Below, in pieces: positions 41,999 through 50,331 of a stretch of 64,000 nt of DNA. Position numbers and translations under genes: made by a program. The DNA is taken from positions 124,001 through 188,000 of the forward strand of contig CAIYWI010000097.1 of assembly GCA_903929885.1 (NCBI GenBank). Reading direction: 5' to 3'. Every line of letters begins with the position of its first letter. Positions within the stretch are counted from its first letter, which is position 1. The notes under the pieces were generated by a model. It did no database searches. It saw nothing but the letters and a program-made list of their open reading frames with translations, and was not told where the DNA came from. This DNA is from an uncultured Phycisphaerales bacterium (GTDB lineage Bacteria; Planctomycetota; Phycisphaerae; Phycisphaerales; UBA1924).

Positions 41999-43468
41999 AT
42001 GGGGCAGTCTCTCCCCACAACCAGGAACGCCCCACCGCCTCGTGACGAGGACTTCGAGTCGCCGCACCTGCTGATCGTGGACGACGATCCGTCCGTCAGC
42101 CGCACGCTCGCCGATTTTTGCGTCTCGAGAAACTGGAAGGCGACGACGGCCCGAACCGCGGACGACGCGATCATGGCCATCGACGCGGCCGACGCGGGCG
42201 ATCATCCGATCGACGTCGTGCTGAGCGACGTCTCGCTGCCGGGCATGGACGGGTTCGAACTGCTGAGCCGCCTCGCCCGCGAGCGCAAGGGCGTCGCCGT
42301 GATCTTGATGACGGGCTACGGATCGATCGACTCGGCCGTGGCCGCCCTTCGCAGCGGCGCCGCCGACTACCTCACCCGTCCGATCGTCGAGGATGAACTC
42401 CTGCAGGCGGTCGCCCGCGCGATGCGTCAACGATCGCTCCTCCGCGAGAACCGCTCGCTCCGCATGCGAGCCGCCGCGGGGGACCTGGGCCACATCGTCG
42501 GCAGCGACCCGCGGATGATCCGCGTGTTCGAGATCATCCGCGCCGTCTCGCCGGGTCGCACCACCGTGCTGATGTCGGGCGAGAGCGGCACCGGCAAGAG
42601 CATGATCGCGCACGCGATCCACTCGCTGAGCACTCGACGCGACAAGCCCTACGTCGAACTCTCGTGCGGCAGCATCCCCGAGACGCTCCTCGAATCCGAG
42701 CTGTTCGGGCACGTCAAGGGCGCCTTCACCGGCGCACACGCCGACAAGGCGGGAAGGTTTCTCGCCGCCAACGGGGGCACGATCTTCCTCGACGAAATCA
42801 ACTCGGCCTCGCCGGGCATGCAGCTCAAGCTGCTGCGCGTGCTGCAGGAGCGAAAGTTCGAGCCGGTGGGCTCCACCCAGACGATCGAGGTCGACGTTCG
42901 CGTGGTGCTCGCGAGCAACCAGCCTCTCGAGACGCTCGTGGCGACGGGGCAGTTCCGTCAGGACTTGTACTACCGGATCAACGTCGTCAAGATCGAGTTG
43001 CCCCCGCTCCGCGAGCGAGCCGCGGACATCCCGGGCCTGGCCATGCACTTCCTCGACAAGCACGCGGCGGAACTCCGCCGGCAGATCATCGGATTCTCGC
43101 CGGAAGCGATGCGATTGCTCGAGCGATACGCCTTCCCGGGCAACATCCGCGAACTCTCCAACATCGTCGAACGAGCCGCCGTGCTGTGTCGCGGCCAGAC
43201 GATCGTGGCAGACGACCTCCCGCCCCACGTGCTCGAGACGCCCCCGGCCCCGCCTGCCGCGTCGACTTCCGCTCCGGGCGACGTCGCGGCGACCTGGTCC
43301 CCCTGCACGCTCGACGAGGCCCTGCGAGAACCCGAGCGAAGAATCCTGACCGCGGCCCTCGAGGCCAATCAGTGGAACCGCCAGAAGACCGCCGAGGTCT
43401 TGGGCATCAATCGGACGACGCTCTACAAGAAGATGAAGGCCCTTGGCATCGCCGGCGAGACGGACTGA
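41999..43468 (+). CDS. NtrC-family sigma-54-dependent response regulator
   Basis: The 489-aa protein has a receiver (LLIVDDDPSV, phospho-Asp77 in LSDVSLPGMDG), a AAA+ domain, and a Fis-type HTH (KTAEVLGINRTTLYKKMK). The AAA+ part carries Walker A GESGTGKS, the sigma-54 loop GAFTGA, Walker B GGTIFLDEI and FRQDLYYRINV. The receiver Lys expected in YLTKP is Arg127 (YLTRPI), a rare change that can alter switching. GAFTGA shows that it should contact sigma-54. An AAGGAG site is present. It is probably paired with the atypical kinase just upstream. Confidence 0.93.
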   Translation: MGQSLPTTRNAPPPRDEDFESPHLLIVDDDPSVSRTLADFCVSRNWKATTARTADDAIMAIDAADAGDHPIDVVLSDVSLPGMDGFELLSRLARERKGVAVILMTGYGSIDSAVAALRSGAADYLTRPIVEDELLQAVARAMRQRSLLRENRSLRMRAAAGDLGHIVGSDPRMIRVFEIIRAVSPGRTTVLMSGESGTGKSMIAHAIHSLSTRRDKPYVELSCGSIPETLLESELFGHVKGAFTGAHADKAGRFLAANGGTIFLDEINSASPGMQLKLLRVLQERKFEPVGSTQTIEVDVRVVLASNQPLETLVATGQFRQDLYYRINVVKIELPPLRERAADIPGLAMHFLDKHAAELRRQIIGFSPEAMRLLERYAFPGNIRELSNIVERAAVLCRGQTIVADDLPPHVLETPPAPPAASTSAPGDVAATWSPCTLDEALREPERRILTAALEANQWNRQKTAEVLGINRTTLYKKMKALGIAGETD

Positions 43469-43543
43469 TCGACGCGGCGCTCCGGTGCGGCGGCACGCGT
43501 TCGGCTCGGACATCCCCCGAGCGGGACGCCGCGACGAGGGCAA

Positions 43544-43617
43544 AGGTCGGGGTGGGATTCGAACCCACGGATAACGGATTTGCAATCCGTCCCATTAGAC
43601 CACTCTGGCACCCGACC
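43544..43617 (-). tRNA. tRNA-Cys (GCA)
   Basis: The minus strand folds as a cloverleaf. The acceptor pairs GGTCGGG with CCCGACC. The anticodon arm is ACGGA-TTGCAAA-TCCGT with anticodon GCA, and the T-arm is GTGGG-TTCGAAT-CCCAC. The discriminator base is U73, the expected identity element for cysteine tRNA. CCA is not encoded, so it must be added after transcription. The gene stands alone, antisense to the 76-bp end region after the NtrC-type gene. Confidence 0.95.
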
Positions 43618-43695
43618 GGAAATCTGTTCTTCAACGGAGTTTATGCCCGACATGAGGAACGATCCACTCCACGATTCGCCCGCTCCCCATCGCGT

Positions 43696-44802
43696 ATGGT
43701 TCCTCTGACCATGAGCAAGAACGACTTGAGCCGTCGTGTGGCCCCCGCCGCGATCCTGTTGGCCGCGTTGGCGGCGTCGTCGCACGCTCAGACCCCGGCA
43801 CCCGCCTCGCAGCCCGGACCCAAGGACGATCCGGCGCTCAACAACCCCAATCTTGCACCGGGCTCGCAACCGCTCCCTGGCCCGAAAGATGAACCGCCGC
43901 CGGTGCCCCCCGTTCCCGGCGGACAACCTCAGGGCACCCTGCCTTCGCTGCCTTCGCCCCGCGTCGGCGGCGACAACGCCCCCATCTCCGCGGGGCGTTT
44001 CCTCGCCGAGGGCACCTTTGTCGCCAATCGCACCGGCACGCTGCTGGTGTCCGACGCGAGCGACGTCATCTTCGTCCCCAAGGGCGAGTCACTGGAGAAG
44101 GGGCACCCGCCGGTGATGCTGCTTCCGTGCCAGAAACTCGAGCAGATGCTCGGCGCCCGGTCGGTCAACGGCGACCAGTCGCTCTTTGTCATCTCCGGAC
44201 AGATGTTCACCTACAGGGACCGGCAGTTCCTGCTGCCGACCATGTTCGCCACCAGGCAGGCGGGCACAACCGAGCAGTCGCCCGCCTCCACCACCCCCGC
44301 CCAGGCGTCGACCGAGTCCTCAGGGTCGACCATCGAGCAGGACCCGCGAGTCACCGACCTCATCCGCGACCTTGAGCAGGCCCGACTTGGCCCCCGGAAG
44401 GTCTCGCCATCGGGCGCGCCGCGAACGACCGCGGATGTTCCGACCCCGCCACCGAGCATCGCCCCCCAGACCCTTCCCGCCGAGGCCTCGGCGTCGCCGC
44501 GCGACGGACTCGCCAACGAGGGAACGATGATCACGAACAGGCGAGGTCGACTGATACGAGTCGCGACCGAAGGCGGTCGACTGTGTCTGGTGACGGACAA
44601 TGACGGCAACAGCCCCGCAGGGTCGGTGTTGATCTTGCAGCCCTGCCGCGTGATGCAGCAGATGGAGGGCATGTCGTCGCTGCGTGGCGACGCCATGACC
44701 TTCCGCGTGAGCGGGCAGATCATGGTGTTTGGCGGCAAGAACTTCCTGATGCCGACGTTCTTCCAGATTCCGCCCCGAAGCGACCTGTCGCCGCGACAGT
44801 GA
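43696..44802 (+). CDS. Secreted protein with two copies of an unknown module
   Basis: From ATG 43696 (or 43711) the protein has a signal peptide (APAAILLAALAASSHAQT) and a Pro-rich linker. It then has two related modules of roughly 95 and 80 residues. Module 1 includes GTFVANRTGTLLV, VMLLPCQKLEQM and ISGQMFTYRDRQFLLPTMF. Module 2 includes GTMITNRRGRLIRV, LILQPCRVMQQM and VSGQIMVFGGKNFLMPTFF. Both keep one Cys in the LPC/QPC motif and a SGQ motif. A Ser/Thr/Pro linker with DLIRDLEQARLG separates them. I do not recognise the module; the beta-rich pattern fits an envelope or periplasmic role. The longer open frame upstream crosses the tRNA and is false. Confidence 0.75.
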   Translation: MVPLTMSKNDLSRRVAPAAILLAALAASSHAQTPAPASQPGPKDDPALNNPNLAPGSQPLPGPKDEPPPVPPVPGGQPQGTLPSLPSPRVGGDNAPISAGRFLAEGTFVANRTGTLLVSDASDVIFVPKGESLEKGHPPVMLLPCQKLEQMLGARSVNGDQSLFVISGQMFTYRDRQFLLPTMFATRQAGTTEQSPASTTPAQASTESSGSTIEQDPRVTDLIRDLEQARLGPRKVSPSGAPRTTADVPTPPPSIAPQTLPAEASASPRDGLANEGTMITNRRGRLIRVATEGGRLCLVTDNDGNSPAGSVLILQPCRVMQQMEGMSSLRGDAMTFRVSGQIMVFGGKNFLMPTFFQIPPRSDLSPRQ

Positions 44803-44918
44803 GCGGCACGAGCGCCCGTGCGAAACCCCTGCAGCGGCTGAGGCAGCACCGAGCGAGAGGTCCGGACCGATACTCGCGATCGCTCACGATCCGACGCGGA
44901 TGTTGCGAACGAGGACGC

Positions 44919-46217
44919 TCAACCGTCGGCCCGTGCCATCGGGTGTGTCGGAGACGTCTGCACCGCCTCGCCGGGCATCGGGCTGAACCGCGATCCGTAG
45001 AGGGGAATGCGGCGATTGACGGTGCTCTGCTTGAGCAGCGGAGCGAACGCCAGCGTGACGACACCCAACGCGACGTTGCCCAAGAGCAGGGGCAGGAAGG
45101 TGGCCATGTCGAGGTACACCAGCACGCTATTGACGAGCACGAGGCCCAGCGACAGCGGAATGAGGCCCTGCCACGCGACCATCATCACCTGGTCATAGCG
45201 GAGTCGCGGAATCGACCAGCGGACCACCATGCCAAGGAAGACGATGAAGACGACCTTGCCCATGAACGAGAGCAGCTTCACGAGCACGGCGAGCAGCGAG
45301 GTGCTGGAGGGATCGGTGAGGCCGACACCGGGAATCGAGTAACCGCCCAGGAAGATCAGCGAGAAGAAGGCCGCACTGGTGAAGAGGTGCGAGTACTCGG
45401 CCAGGAAGAAGAGGGCGAATCGCATCGAGGAATACTCGGTGTGATAGCCGCCCACGAGTTCCTGCTCGGCTTCGGCGTTGTCGAAGGGGGCGCGGTTGGC
45501 CTCGGCCAATCCTGTGATGAAGAAGATGACCGCCACCAGCGGCTGGCTGAAGATGAGCCAACCCGCGTCGACCTGCTGCTGGATGATCGAGTCGGTGCGG
45601 AAGGTGCCGTACACCAGCAGGGCGGCCAGCAGGGCGAGCCCCATGGGGATCTCGTACGAGATCATCTGGGCGGTGGCGCGAAGGCCTCCCAGGAACGAGA
45701 ACTTGTTGTTGCCGGCCCAGCCGCCGAGCGTCACGCCATAGACGCCCAGCGCCGCCACGGCGAGCAGGTAGACGATGCCCGCGTTGAACACCGCGCCGGC
45801 GACGTTGACGGGGGCACCGGGGATCACCAACTCCGTGAAGGGGATGTGGATGTCGGGGCACTGCCAGACGCCACCCCACGGAATGATGAGGAACCCGATC
45901 ATGGCCGGGACCACGACGATGATCGGGGCCAGCGTGAAGAGGATCTTGTCGACCCGGTTGGGGGTGTAGTCCTCCTTAAGGATGAACTTCACGCCGTCGG
46001 CCAGGGGTTGGCCCAGGCCCAAGCACCCCTTCAGGAACTTGAGCGGAGGGAGACCGAAGTCGAAACCGACGCGGTTGGGCCCGATCCGGTCTTGGATGTA
46101 GGCCGAGACCTTGCGTTCCATCATCACGAAGTACGCCACGCAGATCAGCATGACGTGAATCATGACCGCGATGGTGACGACCGAGACGACGAGCTGTGCC
46201 GTGATCCAACTTGGCAT
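44919..46217 (-). CDS. nuoH: NADH-quinone oxidoreductase subunit H
   Basis: NuoH is the membrane subunit that forms much of the quinone chamber of complex I. The 432-aa protein has about eight membrane helices and the family blocks ERKVSAYIQDRIGPNRVG, GLGQPLADGVKFILKED, EIPMGLALLAALLVYG and ANRAPFDNAEAEQELVGGY. It is longer than usual by about 100 residues, mostly in loops and an extended C-terminus. It stands alone, with a convergent neighbour downstream and lptD divergent upstream. Other nuo subunits must be encoded elsewhere. No Shine-Dalgarno precedes the ATG. Confidence 0.95.
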   Translation of the reverse strand: MPSWITAQLVVSVVTIAVMIHVMLICVAYFVMMERKVSAYIQDRIGPNRVGFDFGLPPLKFLKGCLGLGQPLADGVKFILKEDYTPNRVDKILFTLAPIIVVVPAMIGFLIIPWGGVWQCPDIHIPFTELVIPGAPVNVAGAVFNAGIVYLLAVAALGVYGVTLGGWAGNNKFSFLGGLRATAQMISYEIPMGLALLAALLVYGTFRTDSIIQQQVDAGWLIFSQPLVAVIFFITGLAEANRAPFDNAEAEQELVGGYHTEYSSMRFALFFLAEYSHLFTSAAFFSLIFLGGYSIPGVGLTDPSSTSLLAVLVKLLSFMGKVVFIVFLGMVVRWSIPRLRYDQVMMVAWQGLIPLSLGLVLVNSVLVYLDMATFLPLLLGNVALGVVTLAFAPLLKQSTVNRRIPLYGSRFSPMPGEAVQTSPTHPMARADG

Positions 46218-46224
46218 GGGACCA

Positions 46225-46252
46225 ATAGTAGCGGCCCGGAAGCGAGAGTCAG
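46225..46252 (-). promoter_or_regulatory. Predicted leaderless promoter of nuoH
   Basis: On the minus strand CTGACT (46247-46252) and TACTAT (46225-46230) are 16 bp apart. The -10 ends seven bases before the ATG. The arrangement is very close to that of the 39510 kinase gene. Confidence 0.45.
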
Positions 46253-46292
46253 GCAGGCACGGCGGTCTCGCTCACCTCGGTCGGGGCGGGCG

Positions 46293-46298
46293 TAGCAT
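46293..46298 (+). promoter_or_regulatory. Candidate -10 TAGCAT of lptD
   Basis: It ends six bases before ATG 46305, which has no Shine-Dalgarno. The -35 is poor. The divergent nuoH promoter lies 40 bp away. Confidence 0.3.
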
Positions 46299-46304
46299 GT
46301 GGCC

Positions 46305-49300
46305 ATGACGACGCCCGGCCGCCTCGCGCCGTTGCCCTCGATCCTCGTGCATGCCGCCGCCGCGGGTCTCGCCATCGGCGGGGTGACCGTCGTCGCGGCC
46401 GCGCAAGCCTCCGCGGCGTCGGCTGCGGCGACGAAGGGACCGTCGTTCGACGGCCGCGACTTTGCCGGCCGCCGATTCCCGCTCGCGCCCTTGGCCGGCC
46501 CTGTCGCCTTCAGCGGAGCGAGGGCTTGGGTCTGGCGCGACGGTCCGTGCCGCCGCCTCTTGCTCAGCGGGGACGTGCAGGTCACGCTGGCGACCCACCG
46601 GTTCCAAGCCCGCCACGCGGCGATTTGGATGGAGGAGATCTCGCCCGGAGTCGAGCAGATCTTCGTCGCCTTCGATCGCGTGGGCAACCCGCAGGACGCC
46701 AGCGCGTTCGGCATTGCCGCCGAACGCCTCCCCGTCCGGGCGGTCATCATGCCTCAGGGCGCCATCCAACTCACCTGCGATGCCGTCGCCGAGGGCGAGC
46801 CGGGCGGCGAGCTGCCAGAGCCCCTCGCCGCCTTCCTCCCTGAAGCACAGACGATGCTGGCCACCTCGCTGGCCCGACTGGATGACCCCAAGGCGGGCCG
46901 GATCGCGGTGGCTCCGCCTCCCTTCGTTCGAACGATGCGATACGCCGAACCTCGGCCACAGCCCGTGGCCGGGACGGTTGCCCCACCCGCAGCCCAACCC
47001 GCGAACGGTCGCGCGTCCGCCTCGCGGCCAATCGAGGACGAGTCGTCTCGCGCCAGACTCCTTCGCGACCTTGCCGCCAAGGATGGCACGGGCTCGCAGA
47101 CGCCTCGTGATTCGACGCCCGCGGGAGTCGCCGTGGCGCCGCTAGCGGGCACGTCCTCGCCCGCCGGCGGCAACTCGCCTGCCTCGCCGCGCGAGCAGGC
47201 CCCGGTTGGCGCGGCAGTCGCATCGACGCCAGGGGCGCCCGCCGCGGCACAGCCCCCGCGGCCGACACTCGCGGAGGCCCGTCGCGCGGCACAAGAGGAG
47301 ATCTTCGCACAAGACGGGATCATCTCGCTGGGCGCCAACGACGTTCAAGTGGTCACGAAGGAGGACGAGACGGCGATCATGGCCACCGGGGGCGTGACGG
47401 CGACCTATGCCGACACTCGCTCCGGGCGAGTGCTGCAACTCACCGCGCAGCGTCTGGTCGTCTTCATGGACCCGGTTCGCCTGGAGGACGCCGGTCGCCT
47501 GTCCGTGGCGAACATCCGCGGGATGTATCTCGAGGGTGACGTGACGGCCACGGACGGCAAGTTCACCCTCCGCGGCCCGCAGATCTACTACGACATCCGC
47601 CGCAACTCGGCGCTGATGCTCGAGGCGGTCTTCTGGACCTACGACGAGCGTCGTCAGCTGCCCCTGTACGTGCGTGCCGCGTCGATCCAGCAGACGGCCG
47701 CCGACCAGTTCACGGCCACCCAGGCGACGCTGACGAACACGGCGATGCTGGACCCCGAACTGAGCATCGGCGCGTCGAGCGTGACCATCACCCGCCAGGC
47801 GGCGCCGGCCGCACAGGGCCCGCTCGACGCGGCCAATCCCGCCCCGGCGGTGAGCACGACGACGGTCGAGGCCAAGGGTGTCACGCTGCGGGCCGGCGGC
47901 GTCCCGATCTTCTACTGGCCCCGCTACAGCGGCGACCCGGCGCTGATGCCGGTGAAGGACCTTCGCGTCGAGAACCGCGAGGGCTCGGGCGTGGCCGTCA
48001 AGGCGACTCTCAACGCCTATGCGTTGCTGGGCATGAAGAAGCCCGGCGACGGGCGTTTCGACCTCTTCACCGACTATTACTTCGAGCGGGGGCCCGCGCT
48101 GGGAGCGCGGCTGGGGTGGAACAACCCCGACAGCAAGGGCGGGATCATGGGCTACATGGTGCCCTTCGACGCCGGCAGCGACCTGCTCAAGCCCGGCACC
48201 AAGCTCAGCCAGAACGACGACTTCCGCGGAATCCTGGTGGGCGATCAGCGGTGGCGGCTCGACGAGCGCTGGTCGCTCTTCGCCGAAGGGTCCTACATCA
48301 GCGATCCGACGCTGATCGACGCCTTCTTCGAGGATCAGGGCGAGACCCGTCGCGAGTTCACCAACCGACTCCGGGCCGACCGCACCGACGAGAACACCCA
48401 GTTCTCGCTCGAGGCCAAGGGGACGTTCAACGACTTCATCTCCAACGAGTGGCTGCTCCAGAGCCAGGGGTACAGCGTCAGCAAGATCCCCGAGGCGACC
48501 TACGTGCGGCAGGCTGACGACCTTCTGGCCGCGTGGCGACCCGGACTCGTCAGCTACTGGTCCGAGTACCGCGTCGGTGCGATGCAGGTGGCCTTCGACG
48601 AGATCGCGCCCAACCAGCGCGGCTTCACGACCGTTCCGCTCAGCCAACGCGCCTTCGCGCTCGACCCCACGCAGAGCGCGGGCGACCGCCTTCGCGCCCT
48701 GGGCATGTCCGAGGAGACCATCACCCGCGCCGACACCCGCCACGAGGTCACCTTCAACGGCAACGTCGGTCCGGTGCGGGTGCAACCGTTCGTGCAGGGC
48801 CGCGTGACGGCGTACGACACGAGTTTCACGGCCTTTTCGCCGCAGGAGGAGGACGAGACTCGCCTCCAGGGAGCGGTGGGCGTGCGGGCCTCCACGAGCT
48901 TTGAGCGCATTCACGACGGCATCGACTCGCGGCTGCTCGACATCCACCGGCTCCGCCACATCATCGAGCCCAACGTGACGGTGTGGACGTCGGGCACCAG
49001 CGTCAACGCCTCCGACCTGCCCATCTACGACCAGACGGTCGAGTCGCTCGCGGACGGCACGATGGTGCGGATCGGCGCGACTCAAACCCTCCAGACGCAA
49101 CGCGGCGCGGCGGGCCGCTGGCACACCACCGATCTGCTCATCGTCAACACCGACCTGGTCTCCTCCTCGGGAAACGCCGACTCCCGAGGCCCCATCGGCC
49201 GCATCTACGACTATCGCCCCGAATATGCCAATCCCGGCGACTACTTCGTCGGCGACCTGGTCTACCGCCTGACCGACGCCACCTCGCTCACCGCCGGCAC

Positions 49301-49679
49301 CGTCTTCGACTTCGACTCCAATCAGCAGGCAATGAGCACCGCGGGCATGGTCATCCGCCACGCGCCCGAGTTCTCGACCTACGGCGACCTGCGTTACATC
49401 AATGTCCTCGACTCGACCTACCTCAACCTCGGCGCCGCCTACGAGTTCACGGTCAAGTACTCGGCTTCTGTCGCCACGGCGTACGACATCGAGGAGGGCA
49501 GCTTCCAGACCGCCGGATTCGAGGTCAGGCGACGATTCGCCTCCATGCTCCTGGGCGTCAACCTCGGCTACAACGACATCACCGGCGAGACGAGCTTTGG
49601 CTTCGTGCTCCGGCCGTACGGCGCCGGCGGCGAAGCCCGCGTCTCCTCGAGCGCGTCCAGTTCGCTCATGGGCGACTGA
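46305..49679 (+). CDS. lptD: LptD-like outer-membrane LPS-assembly protein
   Basis: The 1124-aa protein has a signal sequence, an N-terminal beta domain, a long Ala/Pro/Thr-rich linker (about 225-325), and an OstA-like domain with GGVTATYADTRSGRVLQLTA and YLEGDVTATDGKFTLRG. A C-terminal beta-barrel domain follows (from about 530: LDLFTDYYFERGPALGARL-type strands, HRLRHIIEPNVTVW, GVNLGYNDITGETSFGF). HIIEPNV is a strong LptD mark. I see only two Cys, both in the N-terminal domain, so the inter-domain disulfides of enterobacterial LptD cannot form. It implies a true outer membrane with LPS. No lptE or surA is adjacent. Confidence 0.85.
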   Translation: MTTPGRLAPLPSILVHAAAAGLAIGGVTVVAAAQASAASAAATKGPSFDGRDFAGRRFPLAPLAGPVAFSGARAWVWRDGPCRRLLLSGDVQVTLATHRFQARHAAIWMEEISPGVEQIFVAFDRVGNPQDASAFGIAAERLPVRAVIMPQGAIQLTCDAVAEGEPGGELPEPLAAFLPEAQTMLATSLARLDDPKAGRIAVAPPPFVRTMRYAEPRPQPVAGTVAPPAAQPANGRASASRPIEDESSRARLLRDLAAKDGTGSQTPRDSTPAGVAVAPLAGTSSPAGGNSPASPREQAPVGAAVASTPGAPAAAQPPRPTLAEARRAAQEEIFAQDGIISLGANDVQVVTKEDETAIMATGGVTATYADTRSGRVLQLTAQRLVVFMDPVRLEDAGRLSVANIRGMYLEGDVTATDGKFTLRGPQIYYDIRRNSALMLEAVFWTYDERRQLPLYVRAASIQQTAADQFTATQATLTNTAMLDPELSIGASSVTITRQAAPAAQGPLDAANPAPAVSTTTVEAKGVTLRAGGVPIFYWPRYSGDPALMPVKDLRVENREGSGVAVKATLNAYALLGMKKPGDGRFDLFTDYYFERGPALGARLGWNNPDSKGGIMGYMVPFDAGSDLLKPGTKLSQNDDFRGILVGDQRWRLDERWSLFAEGSYISDPTLIDAFFEDQGETRREFTNRLRADRTDENTQFSLEAKGTFNDFISNEWLLQSQGYSVSKIPEATYVRQADDLLAAWRPGLVSYWSEYRVGAMQVAFDEIAPNQRGFTTVPLSQRAFALDPTQSAGDRLRALGMSEETITRADTRHEVTFNGNVGPVRVQPFVQGRVTAYDTSFTAFSPQEEDETRLQGAVGVRASTSFERIHDGIDSRLLDIHRLRHIIEPNVTVWTSGTSVNASDLPIYDQTVESLADGTMVRIGATQTLQTQRGAAGRWHTTDLLIVNTDLVSSSGNADSRGPIGRIYDYRPEYANPGDYFVGDLVYRLTDATSLTAGTVFDFDSNQQAMSTAGMVIRHAPEFSTYGDLRYINVLDSTYLNLGAAYEFTVKYSASVATAYDIEEGSFQTAGFEVRRRFASMLLGVNLGYNDITGETSFGFVLRPYGAGGEARVSSSASSSLMGD

Positions 49680-49745
49680 CCGCGTTGCTCACGAGGTTGT
49701 CCCCGTCGCACCCCGCGGTTCCCCGGGGCGTCCTACATTCCCGTC

Positions 49746-50297
49746 ATGACCCTCCTCGACCTGTGGCTCGCGATCGTGATCTCGGGCCTCGCCGGCTTTT
49801 TCTGCAGTTTCGTGCTCTGGGCCGCCACTCCCTTTCACCGGGGCGACTGGACGCCGCTCGCGGACGACCGCGAGGTGACCGCGTCCGTCAAGGGCCTCGG
49901 GCTTGCGCCGGGCTCGTACCTCTTCCCGTGGGCCGCCACCGATGCCGCCTCCCGTTCGCCCGAGTTCCGCCGGCGGTTCGATGAGGGGCCCGCCGGCATC
50001 CTCGTCGTCTTCCGAAGAGCCAACATGGGCCTGAACCTCCTGCTCACCCTGCTGTCCTTCACCGTGGCGGCAGCCCTCATCGCGTACCTCGGGGTCATGA
50101 CGCTCCCCAGGGGCGAGTCGTTCGCGAAGGTCTTCCGCGTGCTGGGCACGGCGGGCATCCTCGCGCACACCTTCGCCTTTTTGCCCAACGCGATCTGGTT
50201 CCAGGCCACGCCTCGCAGCGTCCTCACCCGGCTGATCGACGGGGCGGTGTACGGACTGGTCACCGGAGCGGTCTTCGCGTGGCTCTGGCCCCGCTGA
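49746..50297 (+). CDS. Small integral membrane protein, unknown
   Basis: The 183-aa protein has four hydrophobic segments: LWLAIVISGLAGFFCSFVLW, LNLLLTLLSFTVAAALIAYL, VLGTAGILAHTFAFLPNAIW and LIDGAVYGLVTGAVFAWLW. A soluble loop (about 32-88) carries TPFHRGDWTPL. I do not recognise a family. TACATT ends six bases before the ATG and there is no Shine-Dalgarno, so it may be leaderless. It lies between lptD and an MBL-fold gene on the same strand; a shared function is not evident. Confidence 0.7.
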   Translation: MTLLDLWLAIVISGLAGFFCSFVLWAATPFHRGDWTPLADDREVTASVKGLGLAPGSYLFPWAATDAASRSPEFRRRFDEGPAGILVVFRRANMGLNLLLTLLSFTVAAALIAYLGVMTLPRGESFAKVFRVLGTAGILAHTFAFLPNAIWFQATPRSVLTRLIDGAVYGLVTGAVFAWLWPR

Positions 50298-50331
50298 CGC
50301 GGCGGATCGCCGGAAAACCTATCCTCATCGC

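Noticed and set aside
42664-43695. Long upstream extension of the duplicated-module protein
   Set aside because: It crosses the NtrC-type gene and tRNA-Cys in another frame; the signal peptide begins near 43711.
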